Shown here piece after piece: positions 40,737-49,382 of a stretch of 64,000 nt of DNA. Both the position numbers and the translations under genes were made by a program. The notes below the pieces were generated by a model, which did not search any database, was not told where the DNA came from, and saw only the letters and a program-made list of their open reading frames with translations. The stretch is from Desulfococcus multivorans (GTDB taxonomy: Bacteria; Desulfobacterota; Desulfobacteria; Desulfobacterales; Desulfococcaceae), in the NCBI RefSeq assembly GCF_001854245.1, contig NZ_CP015381.1, forward strand, positions 3,879,001 to 3,943,000. The letters are read 5' to 3'. Positions within the stretch are counted from its first letter, which is position 1; every line of letters begins with the position of its first letter.

Positions 40737-42863
40737 TTTAACAATGACAATCGTCACGTCGTCCGACTGGGGCCGCGGGCCCCGGAACGCTTCGAGACCG
40801 GCGAGGATCCCCTCCAGAATCCCGGCGGCGGTCCGGTCCGCGTGGGATCGGATCAGGGCCTTGAAGCGGTGCTTTCCGAACATCTCTCCCGCGGCGTTCC
40901 GGGCCTCCCAGATGCCGTCCGTGCCGACGGCGATGATGTGGCCGGGCGACAGCCCCGTCCGGCGGCCGGCAGTGTAGGTCATCCCCTCGTCGATGCCCAA
41001 CGCCGCCCCCTTCCCCTTCAACTCGGCGAAAGCCCCTGTTTCAGGGTCATACCAGACGGCGGGATCGTGACCGGCGCGAATCCAGTCGACGGCCGCGGCA
41101 TCAGGCGCGATCTCCATGTAGAACAGGGTCAGAAACTGACCGGTGGCGTCGGTGTCCCGGCAGACGAGACGGTTGACGTCGCCGATGACCGTCGCCAGAT
41201 CGCCGGGTTGGCCCACCCGCCCCTTGAGGAACGCCCGGGCGGTGGCCATGAGGAGGGCCGCGGAGATGCCGTGACCGGACACATCCCCGACCGCGACGCC
41301 GAGTCCGGGGACTCCGCCCCGGTTCAAGGGGATGAAGTCATGGAAATCCCCCCCGGTTTCATCGCAGTATCGGCTTACAGCCGCCATGTCAAATCCGGGA
41401 AGATGGGGGGGCTTTCCGGGAAGAAGGTTCTTCTGGACGCTGCTGGCCACCTCGAGTCCCTGTTTCAGGCGGATCCGTTCCTCGAGGTCCGGCACCATCC
41501 GGTTGAAGGCCCGGCCCAGCTCCCCGACCTCGTCCCGGGAACGGATGTCGATCCGAGTGGAAAAGTCGCCGGTGGCCAGCCGTCGGGAGCCCTCCAGCAC
41601 CTTGTGGATGTTGTGTGTCACATATCGGGAGAGGACCAGGGAAATCAGAAACACGGCGACGAGAACGCCCGAAAACAAAATCCTGGTGGTCCTCATCTCC
41701 TCGATGAATCGCGCCTGGACATAGCGTTCCATGCTCTCGGCATCGGCGATCAGGTCCGATTTGGGCACGATCAGCAGGAGGGAGGTGCCTTCGGCGCTGA
41801 TGACGCTGTAGGCCATGATGGTCGCGTCCCCGCCGTAGGGAACCTCGCTGATGCCTGAACGCCGGTTCATGAGATCGGAGATCACGGCATCCATCGCCCC
41901 GGGAACGTCCGACGACAGCCATCGGACGGTTTGAAGATAGCGCCATTCCCGGCCCCGTTCCGCTCCGGGATCCTCGCTGGCGATGATCATGACCCCGGCC
42001 TCCCGGGAGGCGGAACGCGGCACCGCCCGCACCAGCAGTGAAATGACGTTCCTGGAGAGCATGCGGATATGCTTGTTCTCGTGGAGCAGCGTGCTTACCG
42101 GCACCATGAGGGCCGCCGCGCCCGCGAACGCTCCGTCCGGCCCGTGGATGGGCGCGGCGACAGGGATTACGATTCGACAGGTCAGGGCATCGATAACGGG
42201 CATGCTCCAGACCGTTTTCCCCCGATCCCTGACCTGCCGATACCAGGACGCATCGCGCCCGTCGGGCAGTGAAACCCCCGCGGGGCCGGGGTAGAGCGTC
42301 TGGATCCCGTTGTCCAACACCACCATCTGCCAAAGAAAAAGACCCGGAAATTCCCGATCCACGGCATCATAGAGAGTGGCCATGCCCTCGAGACGACCGG
42401 CGGTCAACTCCCGATAGGGCGCTGCCGTCCCCGGGGGAAATCGCCACAGGGGTTCGCGGCGGGAGACGGACAAGGGCTCACACACGCCCGTTTCCACCAG
42501 ACGGCAGTAGACCGAGGGGTCCCGCTCCTTCAGATCGCCGGCCGGCGCCTCTCCGGCCCGGTCCGTTTCACGGATGGAGCGTTCGGCCGGAACCGGTGAT
42601 CCCCAAAGCCGTCGCTCCAATTCGGCCGTCCGGACCCTGAGGATCATGTCGATCAACTCCGCATCCCGCTTGAGCACCCGCGCATGGTCCTCCACCAGCC
42701 GCTTCAGGGCCTGGGTCGACTGCGTGGCGAGGGTGTCTCTGGCCTGTTCCGAGAGTTCCAGGGCCAGGGCGTGGAAGAGCCCGCCGGCTTTCCACCGCAA
42801 AGCCAGCATCGGCACCATGGAAACGGCGAGGAGCAGTACGAGGATCTTCCAGCGAATCCGCAT
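40722..42863 (-). CDS. Membrane SpoIIE/RsbU-type PP2C phosphatase with sensor and HAMP domains
   Basis: A 713-residue protein with an N-terminal helix (about 5-22), a periplasmic sensor region with a Cache-like segment (about 185-400), a second helix (about 385-410), a HAMP domain (NIHKVLEGSRRLATGDFSTRI ...) and a C-terminal PP2C phosphatase of the SpoIIE/RsbU class (about 470-710). Metal-binding blocks are seen in GGDFHDF, VGDVSGHGISAALLM and GTDGIWEARN. Such enzymes dephosphorylate anti-sigma-factor antagonists. ATG 42863 is chosen for its membrane start and AGGCAGG site, 13 bp after the PqqD gene. The last residues (KKTEG) are encoded by a heptamer repeat. No STAS or RsbW partner is in the window. 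Confidence 0.85.
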   Translation of the reverse strand: MRIRWKILVLLLAVSMVPMLALRWKAGGLFHALALELSEQARDTLATQSTQALKRLVEDHARVLKRDAELIDMILRVRTAELERRLWGSPVPAERSIRETDRAGEAPAGDLKERDPSVYCRLVETGVCEPLSVSRREPLWRFPPGTAAPYRELTAGRLEGMATLYDAVDREFPGLFLWQMVVLDNGIQTLYPGPAGVSLPDGRDASWYRQVRDRGKTVWSMPVIDALTCRIVIPVAAPIHGPDGAFAGAAALMVPVSTLLHENKHIRMLSRNVISLLVRAVPRSASREAGVMIIASEDPGAERGREWRYLQTVRWLSSDVPGAMDAVISDLMNRRSGISEVPYGGDATIMAYSVISAEGTSLLLIVPKSDLIADAESMERYVQARFIEEMRTTRILFSGVLVAVFLISLVLSRYVTHNIHKVLEGSRRLATGDFSTRIDIRSRDEVGELGRAFNRMVPDLEERIRLKQGLEVASSVQKNLLPGKPPHLPGFDMAAVSRYCDETGGDFHDFIPLNRGGVPGLGVAVGDVSGHGISAALLMATARAFLKGRVGQPGDLATVIGDVNRLVCRDTDATGQFLTLFYMEIAPDAAAVDWIRAGHDPAVWYDPETGAFAELKGKGAALGIDEGMTYTAGRRTGLSPGHIIAVGTDGIWEARNAAGEMFGKHRFKALIRSHADRTAAGILEGILAGLEAFRGPRPQSDDVTIVIVKKTEG

Positions 42864-42876
42864 GAATAACCTGCCT

Positions 42877-43296
42877 TCAGCGCCTGGAACCGGCGTCGCT
42901 CGGGATGCCGGGTTTAAGGCCGATGATGCCCCGCCTGCCCAGTTCACGGATGAAGAGGGTGACGGACGCCTCCGCCTCCCTGGGATGCAGCCGAAAGACA
43001 TCCGAGAATTCCCGGATGATGCCGCCGACGGTGCGCCGGCCGTCGATCAGACCCCAGGCCCTGCTCCCCATCTCGTCCAGCTGAAGCTTTTTGACGACGG
43101 GTCTGTCCACCCCCGAACCCAGCCTGCGGGCCATTGCCGCGATCCAGGGCCGCGGCTTCAACGGATATGAAACCTGAACCAATCCCCCGTCAAGGATCTC
43201 CTCTGAGACGCCCGAGTGTTTCACCGGTCGACAGGCCAGTGCATCCTTGCGGGTGACGGGCCCGGGAGCGTTAGATTTTCTGAAGCGTCGTACCAT
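42877..43296 (-). CDS. PqqD-family protein (orphan)
   Basis: A 139-residue protein. The second half (about 55-125) carries the PqqD-type winged-helix pattern: VKKLQLDEMGSRAWGLIDGRRTVGGIIREFSD ... EASVTLFIRELGRRGIIGL. PqqD proteins bind precursor peptides for modifying enzymes, usually radical SAM proteins, but no such enzyme or precursor is next to this gene. ATG 43296 follows GGAAGGACG; upstream in-frame ATGs arise from a 12-bp tandem repeat. It overlaps the end of the unknown gene upstream by 26 bp, so the two are translationally close. Confidence 0.75.
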   Translation of the reverse strand: MVRRFRKSNAPGPVTRKDALACRPVKHSGVSEEILDGGLVQVSYPLKPRPWIAAMARRLGSGVDRPVVKKLQLDEMGSRAWGLIDGRRTVGGIIREFSDVFRLHPREAEASVTLFIRELGRRGIIGLKPGIPSDAGSRR

Positions 43297-44311
43297 TCGT
43301 CCTTCCATGATTCGGGCCATGATTCGGGCCATGATTCGGGTCCGTCGGTCTGTCCGTCAGCCGCCCCTCGAAAACACCCCCGGGCTTCGGCCCCTCCGGG
43401 GGCACGCAGTGGAACGCGGCGCAAAGGGCCGTAAAGCGATCCTCGTCCGGCAACCGCCGCCCCACCGTCTGAAGGGCCAGGATTTTGTCGCAGTCGTCGG
43501 CATGCCATGCCCGGCCCCGACGGATAGGGGAGAAAAGCGACGACAGCCGACGGATCCGGCCTTCCCCGACCGGACCCTCGGTCCATTCAATCGCCCGACC
43601 GTTCCCGCCGTCGGAAATCCCCTGCCGGGAAATCCGGAAGCGCTCCGACGCAAAGGCCCCCAGGGTCCGGTTTCGGAGCAGGACCGAAGCGGGGCCCCAC
43701 CGGTGGAGGCAAAGCGTCTCACGGCGGGCGGCCAGGGTCAGCGCAAAATCCCCGGGCACGAACCGATGACGCACCAGCCTGAAGGCCTCGGGCACCCAGG
43801 CCCGGATGTCGAACACGGCCCACAGCACGCGACCCTGGCGGGCGCCGCTCCTGAAGGCGGTCAGGATCTCGGGGATATCGACGCCGCACGAGGCTCCCTC
43901 GCCGTGAAACAGCAGCAGAAAAACCCGACGGTCACGTCTGCTTCGAATGACGAGCCCCTCCCCGCCGCCGACGGGATCCGACCATCTGAAGGCGGCGGCA
44001 TCCGTCAGATCCGCCGGTTCGAAATTTCCGGCAAGGGCCTCCCGCCAGGACCGGGGCAAAACCGTCTCCCGGAATGTGTGACGTATTTCCCTGGGGAAGC
44101 CTCCGCGAATCCGGGGGAGCTTGCGCCGGAGCGGACCGCGGCCTCGCGTCGGCGCCCATTTGACGGCCATCACGGCGCCGGTGTCCCCTTCGAACGCCAG
44201 GTGCCCCCTGTCCATGCCCGCCGGGTGCCAGCCTTCCGGCACCGACAGACGAACGCCGCACCACCCCACTCTTTTCCATGGCCCCACCACGGTCCCGTCA
44301 CCCGGGAACAT
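43271..44311 (-). CDS. Protein of unknown function in the PqqD-phosphatase cluster
   Basis: A 346-residue soluble protein, rich in Arg, Gly and Trp, with no signal peptide or membrane segment. Blocks such as VGWCGVRLSVPEGWHPAGMD, HLAFEGDTGAVMAVKW and DDCDKILALQTVG do not let me name a family. The start at ATG 44311 is 22 bp after the upstream gene. The C-terminal tail contains three PNHG units encoded by a 12-bp tandem repeat (43305-43340) and may vary between strains. It overlaps the start of the PqqD gene. Confidence 0.6.
   Translation of the reverse strand: MFPGDGTVVGPWKRVGWCGVRLSVPEGWHPAGMDRGHLAFEGDTGAVMAVKWAPTRGRGPLRRKLPRIRGGFPREIRHTFRETVLPRSWREALAGNFEPADLTDAAAFRWSDPVGGGEGLVIRSRRDRRVFLLLFHGEGASCGVDIPEILTAFRSGARQGRVLWAVFDIRAWVPEAFRLVRHRFVPGDFALTLAARRETLCLHRWGPASVLLRNRTLGAFASERFRISRQGISDGGNGRAIEWTEGPVGEGRIRRLSSLFSPIRRGRAWHADDCDKILALQTVGRRLPDEDRFTALCAAFHCVPPEGPKPGGVFEGRLTDRPTDPNHGPNHGPNHGRTNGTTLQKI
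43305..43340 (+). repeat. Three perfect 12-bp tandem repeats
   Basis: CCATGATTCGGG is repeated three times in the 3' end of the unknown gene, giving PNHG-PNHG-PNHG on the minus strand. In the other frame it supplies extra ATG codons just upstream of the PqqD start, so copy-number change could alter both genes without breaking the frame. Confidence 0.9.
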
Positions 44312-44333
44312 CGCCGCCACCCCTGCCCGGCGC

Positions 44334-44966
44334 CTAACGGGGCAGGAGCCGGTCCCAGTCCGGGACGCTCCGCTCCTTTTCGACCGGGGGTTTCTCCCGG
44401 GTCCGGCGCTCACGATAATGCCGGATCTCCGCGGCCATGGCGGTGGAATGGGTCAGTTTCACCGAATTGCCGATCTTCTCGTCTTCGTCCTGGGTGTTGT
44501 GCTGCAAAATCAGGCTGATCCGGTCATTGTTCCGATCCTTGAAATACCATTTCCAGGCGATGACCACATGGAATGGATCGCCCTTCCATTCGTCCGGAGG
44601 TCCAAACCGGGCCTTGTAGCGGGACAGAAGCTCCTCGTAGAATCCCCGGGATTCGTCCGCATACTTGAGCTTGATACGGACGATCCGATCCCTGGCCGCG
44701 CAGACGCCGTAGTTGATCGTTCCGTTCTCGAAGCCCGCCGGCGGAATGACGTCCACTTCCATGAGGCATCCGACATCCCGTACCCGGATGACCGTGTCCA
44801 TCTCCAGTCGATCTCCATATCGCGAGATGGGCTCGCCCAGTACGAATCCGCCCAGGGAACGCGGCGCATCGGCCGCTCTCGCGCCCCCGGAGGAAAGCAT
44901 CGAGAACAGCAGAACCGCACCCGCGACCATCCATCTCTTCATACCCGTCATCTTCATAGTCTTCAT
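44334..44966 (-). CDS. Exported protein of unknown function
   Basis: A 210-residue protein with a signal peptide (MKRWMVAGAVLLFSMLSS, cleaved after ARAA). The start could be ATG 44966, 44954 or 44942; the last gives the cleanest signal peptide. The mature part begins LGGFVLGEPISRYGDRL, a pattern typical of small exported proteins that track a gene cluster, with conserved-looking KWYFKDRNNDRISLILQHN. It is likely periplasmic. A family 2 repeat lies directly upstream. Confidence 0.6.
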   Translation of the reverse strand: MKTMKMTGMKRWMVAGAVLLFSMLSSGGARAADAPRSLGGFVLGEPISRYGDRLEMDTVIRVRDVGCLMEVDVIPPAGFENGTINYGVCAARDRIVRIKLKYADESRGFYEELLSRYKARFGPPDEWKGDPFHVVIAWKWYFKDRNNDRISLILQHNTQDEDEKIGNSVKLTHSTAMAAEIRHYRERRTREKPPVEKERSVPDWDRLLPR

Positions 44967-44981
44967 AGTGATATCTCAACG

Positions 44982-45091
44982 TCAACCTTTCATCATAGTG
45001 AGCGGATAGAGGCATAAGATTGAAGGCGGATCAGTGCTCCGTTCGCGGCCGGCGCACCCCTTCAGCCTTCAGCCTTCAGTCTTCAGCCTTT
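44982..45091. repeat. Composite intergenic repeat, copy H (families 2 and 1)
   Basis: A family 2 unit (44982-45009, TTTCATCATAGTGAGCGG) is followed by a diverged family 1 element: left arm AGATTGAAGGCGG, core GCTCCGTTCGCGG and right-arm heptamers 45061-45089. The remaining bases to 45195 show no gene. Confidence 0.8.
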
Positions 45092-45195
45092 CATCAATGG
45101 TGCCCCCGGAGGCCCCGCCCGCCAGGTCGGTCACCCCCCTGAACCTATTCCAGATTACAGAGTAAGCATCCTTGCCGCGGCGTCAAAGGCCGGGG

Positions 45196-45753
45196 TCATC
45201 CCCGCGATCCATCGACCCGGTAGAGATCGATGAGTTGGGATTTGTCGTCGATATAGCGCATCAGAAGATTCATATGGGCCTTCATCCGGGCCATCCGCAT
45301 CTGAACGAGACGTTCCACGATCAGAAAACCTTTTTCCGGATACCGGATCAGGATTTTCCGGAAACTGTGCCGATCGAGAATCAACACGTCGGCGGGGTCG
45401 ACGACCTGAGCCGACAGGGGCCACTCGTACTCGGCCAGAAGGGACATGTAGCCGAAAAATCCGCCGGGCTCCAGAATCTGAAGGTCGATCATCTTACCGT
45501 CCGCCTCCTCCAGAAGAAGCCGGACCCGGCCTTCCAGCACGAGAAACGCCTCGTTGGCCGCCTGTCCCTGGCGAAAGACAACGGCACCCCGCGGGTAGCG
45601 ACGTCGCCGGGCCGTGTAGGCATGGAGTTTGATGATCTCGAAGGGGATATCCCTGAACATGGGAAGCCGCCGCAGGGCTTCAAGGTTTTCCACCAGCTCG
45701 GATCGCCCCGAGACGGCTTTCGCCCTGTCATCCCTGTCCGTGAAAAAGCTCAT
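45196..45753 (-). CDS. Cyclic-nucleotide-binding-domain protein
   Basis: A 185-residue protein. Residues about 28-145 form a CRP-type beta-barrel (YPRGAVVFRQGQAANEAFLVLEGRVRLLL, LEPGGFFGYMSLLAEYEWPLSAQVVDPADVLILDR). The phosphate-binding cassette lacks the usual Arg-Glu pattern, so ligand binding is doubtful. There is no helix-turn-helix; the C-terminus is helical. ATG 45753 follows AAGGAGC and overlaps the end of the ABC exporter gene by 26 bp, so the two are coupled. Confidence 0.8.
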   Translation of the reverse strand: MSFFTDRDDRAKAVSGRSELVENLEALRRLPMFRDIPFEIIKLHAYTARRRRYPRGAVVFRQGQAANEAFLVLEGRVRLLLEEADGKMIDLQILEPGGFFGYMSLLAEYEWPLSAQVVDPADVLILDRHSFRKILIRYPEKGFLIVERLVQMRMARMKAHMNLLMRYIDDKSQLIDLYRVDGSRG

Positions 45754-48286
45754 AAAACGCTCCTTTTTGGGCCATGAGTTCCGCAAAGGTTCCCGACTCC
45801 ACGACAGCCCCGTTCCTGAGCACCGCAATGCGGTCATAGGTCCGGGTCAGATCCAGGCGATGGAGCACGGCGATGACGGTGGTTTTCCCGCCCAGATCCC
45901 TTTCCAGGTATCTCTGGATTTTTCCCTGGGAGGTATTGTCGAGGCTGGCGGTGGCCTCGTCCAGGATGAGGATCGGCGCACCCTTGAGAAAGGCCCTGGC
46001 GATGGCGATCTTCTGGCGCTGCCCACCGGAAAGGCGGTCGCCCTTGCTTCCCACCTGGAAATCGAGCCCCAGTTCCATGATGTCGTCCAGGAGCCCCGAC
46101 TCCGAAAGACGATCCACCACCACATCCCGCAGGACCGATGTTTCGGCGGCGTCGTCGGACCGGGGGGTCCCAAAGACGATGTTTTCCATCACCGTTCTGG
46201 AGAAAAGATACTCCGTCGGGCAATACAGGCCGCGGCCGGCCCCCGGCGGCCCGGGATCCTCACCCTTTATAAACCGTTCGGTGGCCTCGCGGCAATAGGC
46301 GATGTCCATGCCGGCAACCTCCTGGATGAAGCGATGCCGTGCCGCCAGAATCTTTTCCGCGAGGCGCTCGGAAATCGCCGCCATTTTATGACGGGCCGGG
46401 ATGTAGCCGAGGGCCAGATCCAGAAGCCGCATCCGGTCGTCGCGGGCCGGCGTCTCCTGCCCCGACGCCTCCAGCCGGGAAACCAGGTCCCGGTACACAT
46501 CGAATTGATCGGAGGGGATGGGGCTGCTGCCGAAAAAGAAGTCGTCGTCCCTGAGATCCTGGAGGAGATGGACCGTTTCCCGGGCCAGGTTCCATCCCAA
46601 TCGGACAAGGGGCTCTTCGAGATCCGTTTCCCGAAGAAACCGCATAAAACGGCGATTCCCGGTGATGCCTTCAAGGGTGAAGCCATCCCTTCCGCCGTCC
46701 CCGAACAGGAGGTTGCGAAAGAGGGGTACATGCCGGAGAAATTGGTTGACGTCGTAAAACTCCACCGCGTCGGAGTGGGATTCCACGAGCTTCTCGTGCA
46801 CCAGGCGCCGCATCTCGAAAACCTTTTCCATGAAGCGACCCCTTCGGCCCTCGGTGATGACCGTGTTGAGCCCCCAGCGGACGACATCGTCCCCGAGCCC
46901 CACCTTCCGGACCATATCGAGGAGAACGCTTCGATCCGGAAGATGGGATCCGGCGGCTTCGTCACCCGACGAGGCCCTCGCTTGAATCGCGTAGAGCAGG
47001 TTCTCCCGGACGCTTCCGTCAAAAATGAAGGGGTGCTGGGCCACGAAGCCGATATTCCGGCTGACGTCCGCCTTGGTGAGGGTCGAGATATCCCGCCCGT
47101 CGATGAGAATCCGACCCCGGCTGTGGCGGTAGAGCTGACCGACGAGCATGGCCAGGGTGCTCTTGCCGCTCCCCGAAAAGCCCACCAGGGCCATCTGTTC
47201 CCCGGGGGAGAGCTCAAAGTTGATGTCCTTCAGCAGCGCCATCCCCCCCTCGATGGCGTATTCCAGTCGGTTGACCTGAATCCGCCCCGCCAGGGGATAG
47301 ATTTCCCGGCCCACCGGCGAGACCTCGAATTCGGGGGTCGCATCGAAGCAGGCCATCACCCGCCGATACCGCACCCGGGCATCCTGAAGCTCCTGGTAGT
47401 ATTCGATCAGCTCTTTCCAGGGATCGTAGATCTTTTCATACGCCGAGAGGAACGCCACCAGGGCTCCCAGGGTAAAACGGCCGTGAATGGCCAGATACCC
47501 GCCTACCAGGAACAGGATGAAGGGGCCGATGTTCTGGAATAGGTTGTTGGTGAACTTGATACCGAATTTCAGCACGAAAAGACGATTGGCCAGGGAAAAG
47601 AGGGTCTCGAAACGGCGTCCGGCTTTCTCTCCTTCCAGACGGTACCCGGCGTTTCCCTGGATTTCGTGGATGCCTGAAACCGCCTCGCCGATGGTGTTGG
47701 CGGCGGACCGGACCACGTCGACCCGCTGGGTATTGAGGCGGTTGTAGCGTCGCTGAAGTATGGGAACGATGACGAGTTCCAGGGGGTAAAGGGCGATGCT
47801 CATGACCCCCAGCATGGGATCGAGCCAGATCATGTAGCCCGCAAAGGCGAGAAGGGTGAGAACCGCGGTGACGGGAACGGCGAGGGCACCCCCGATGAAG
47901 TGCCCCACGGCGCCGAGCTCTCCCGTCATGGCCGTGATGACCGTTCCCGGGGGGGTGCGCCGGAAGAATCCCAGGGGCAGCTGCAGGATATGGGCGTAAA
48001 GCGCCGTCCGGATCTCCAGCAGGATCTTCTGGCCCAGGTATTTCTGCAGAACGTTGGCGGCGTACTTGAGGATGCCGGCCAGGAGGACCGCCCCCAGATA
48101 GAGTAGACAGTAGCGGATCAGGAGGTCGGTCTGCTTGAGGTGGATGGCGGTGTTGACGATCCGCTTCTGCATCTCCAGGGGAAAAACCCTGAAAAAGAGA
48201 CCGGCCAGGATGATCAGCAACAGACCGGCCTGGAGCAGGCGACAACGGTGAAAGATCCAGTAGAAAAGGGGCTTCTGGGTAACCAT
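45728..48286 (-). CDS. ABC exporter with about 250-residue insertion in its ATPase domain
   Basis: An 852-residue transmembrane-ATPase fusion. Residues about 15-290 form the six-helix exporter domain. The ATPase begins near 337, with Walker A GFSGSGKST (369-377) and Q-loop VAQHPFIFDGSVRENLL (415-431). The chain then departs from the family for about 250 residues (about 440-690). A second Q-loop-like segment (EYLFSRTVMENIVFG, near 692) precedes the signature LSGGQRQK (752-759), Walker B ILILDEATASLD (772-783) and the H-loop His (809). All catalytic motifs are present once, so activity is likely. The insert is soluble, Leu/Arg-rich and helical, probably regulatory. The next gene, a CNB-fold protein, overlaps it. 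The exported substrate is unknown. Confidence 0.82.
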   Translation of the reverse strand: MVTQKPLFYWIFHRCRLLQAGLLLIILAGLFFRVFPLEMQKRIVNTAIHLKQTDLLIRYCLLYLGAVLLAGILKYAANVLQKYLGQKILLEIRTALYAHILQLPLGFFRRTPPGTVITAMTGELGAVGHFIGGALAVPVTAVLTLLAFAGYMIWLDPMLGVMSIALYPLELVIVPILQRRYNRLNTQRVDVVRSAANTIGEAVSGIHEIQGNAGYRLEGEKAGRRFETLFSLANRLFVLKFGIKFTNNLFQNIGPFILFLVGGYLAIHGRFTLGALVAFLSAYEKIYDPWKELIEYYQELQDARVRYRRVMACFDATPEFEVSPVGREIYPLAGRIQVNRLEYAIEGGMALLKDINFELSPGEQMALVGFSGSGKSTLAMLVGQLYRHSRGRILIDGRDISTLTKADVSRNIGFVAQHPFIFDGSVRENLLYAIQARASSGDEAAGSHLPDRSVLLDMVRKVGLGDDVVRWGLNTVITEGRRGRFMEKVFEMRRLVHEKLVESHSDAVEFYDVNQFLRHVPLFRNLLFGDGGRDGFTLEGITGNRRFMRFLRETDLEEPLVRLGWNLARETVHLLQDLRDDDFFFGSSPIPSDQFDVYRDLVSRLEASGQETPARDDRMRLLDLALGYIPARHKMAAISERLAEKILAARHRFIQEVAGMDIAYCREATERFIKGEDPGPPGAGRGLYCPTEYLFSRTVMENIVFGTPRSDDAAETSVLRDVVVDRLSESGLLDDIMELGLDFQVGSKGDRLSGGQRQKIAIARAFLKGAPILILDEATASLDNTSQGKIQRYLERDLGGKTTVIAVLHRLDLTRTYDRIAVLRNGAVVESGTFAELMAQKGAFYELFHGQG

Positions 48287-48330
48287 ATCCGGCGGTCTCC
48301 TGATGACGCGGACAGTTTAAGGTCTCACTT

Positions 48331-48357
48331 CAACTTTCATGATGGTGACCGGATAGA
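48331..48357. repeat. Family 2 dispersed repeat
   Basis: CAACTTTCATGATGGTGACC followed by GGATAG, the clearest copy of family 2. It lies in the leader of the ABC exporter gene, between it and the divergent J-domain gene. The rest of 48287-48584 holds no recognised gene. Confidence 0.75.
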
Positions 48358-48584
48358 TACGGCCTATGAAAGCCGAAAATCACGTTAATGAGAAGAATAG
48401 AATAAATATCCTCCCGGGTCAATCCGCTTTTTCACCCGATCTGCCCACGCCGTCGGCCCGGCAGATCCTTTCCCGTTGATTTGCACGAACGCGATGATTA
48501 TGTTCCCCGGTTCAGAAGCCATGGGCCGCCCATGGAAAACCACGGCCCCGATCGGGGATGCCTCAATGGAAAGGTGACATGTTC

Positions 48585-49382
48585 ATGACTCAAGAGGATT
48601 ATTATCAGGTCCTGGGCGTCGGGCCCGACGCCGGCAAAAGGGAAATCAAGGAAGGCTATCGGAAACTGGCCTTCCGATACCATCCCGATCGAAACACCGA
48701 CGACCCGGAAGCGGCAGAGCGCATGAAGCGCATCAACGAGGCCTACGCCGTTCTCTCGGACCCGTCCAAAAAACAGGCCTACGACGACCTCCGTCGACGG
48801 TTCGGCGCGGACGCTCACGGCCGGTTCCGGCAGAACTATTCCGAGCAGGACATTTTCAGGGGCTCGGACATCAATCAGATCTTCGAGGAGATGGCGCGAT
48901 CCTTCGGCCTCCGCGGTTTTGACGCCATTTTCAAGGATTTTTACGGCCAGGGCTACCAGACCTTTCAATTCAAGGGCAAGGGCGTTCGCGGCGGCGGTTT
49001 CTTCTTTTTCGGCGGTCCTGGAACCGGCCCCGCGTCCCATCGCAACACCCCGGGCGTTCTCGACGGCATCGTCCGCCGGCTTCTCGAGAAATCGGGCGCA
49101 GGCAGTGGATTCATGAAAGGGGCGGACGTGGAGGAGACCCTCGTTCTCCCGCCGGAGACGGCACGGGACGGCGGGCCCTATGCCTACGAACACAAAAGGC
49201 TGGGCAAGAAGCTCGTGGTCCGGATTCCGCCGGGTGTCCGGGAGGGGCAGCGGATCCGGCTCAGCGGCATGGGGCGCCCCTCCATCATCGGCAGCCCCCC
49301 GGGGGATCTCTACCTGAAGGTCCGGATTCAAAAGCCTCTGCTGAGCAGGATCAAGGGGTTTCTCGCCAAATTGGCCTCGTAG
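48585..49382 (+). CDS. J-domain co-chaperone (CbpA/DnaJ-like)
   Basis: A 265-residue protein. The J domain (about 1-65) has the HPD motif in FRYHPDRNT and the usual helix pattern (YYQVLGVGPDAGKREIKEGYRKLA, INEAYAVLSDPSKKQAYDDL). The middle is Gly/Phe-rich with a run of Phe (GGGFFFFGG). The C-terminal 70 residues match a DnaJ substrate-binding subdomain (KRLGKKLVVRIPPGVREGQRIRLSGMG). It has no zinc-finger region, so it is a type II or short J protein that would stimulate DnaK. ATG 48585 was chosen for spacing from AAAGG; ATG 48579 is also possible. Confidence 0.85.
   Translation: MTQEDYYQVLGVGPDAGKREIKEGYRKLAFRYHPDRNTDDPEAAERMKRINEAYAVLSDPSKKQAYDDLRRRFGADAHGRFRQNYSEQDIFRGSDINQIFEEMARSFGLRGFDAIFKDFYGQGYQTFQFKGKGVRGGGFFFFGGPGTGPASHRNTPGVLDGIVRRLLEKSGAGSGFMKGADVEETLVLPPETARDGGPYAYEHKRLGKKLVVRIPPGVREGQRIRLSGMGRPSIIGSPPGDLYLKVRIQKPLLSRIKGFLAKLAS

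Noticed and set aside
45629-47542. A 637-codon plus-strand frame opposite the ABC exporter
   Set aside because: Antisense shadow; the ABC frame carries all Walker, Q-loop and signature motifs.
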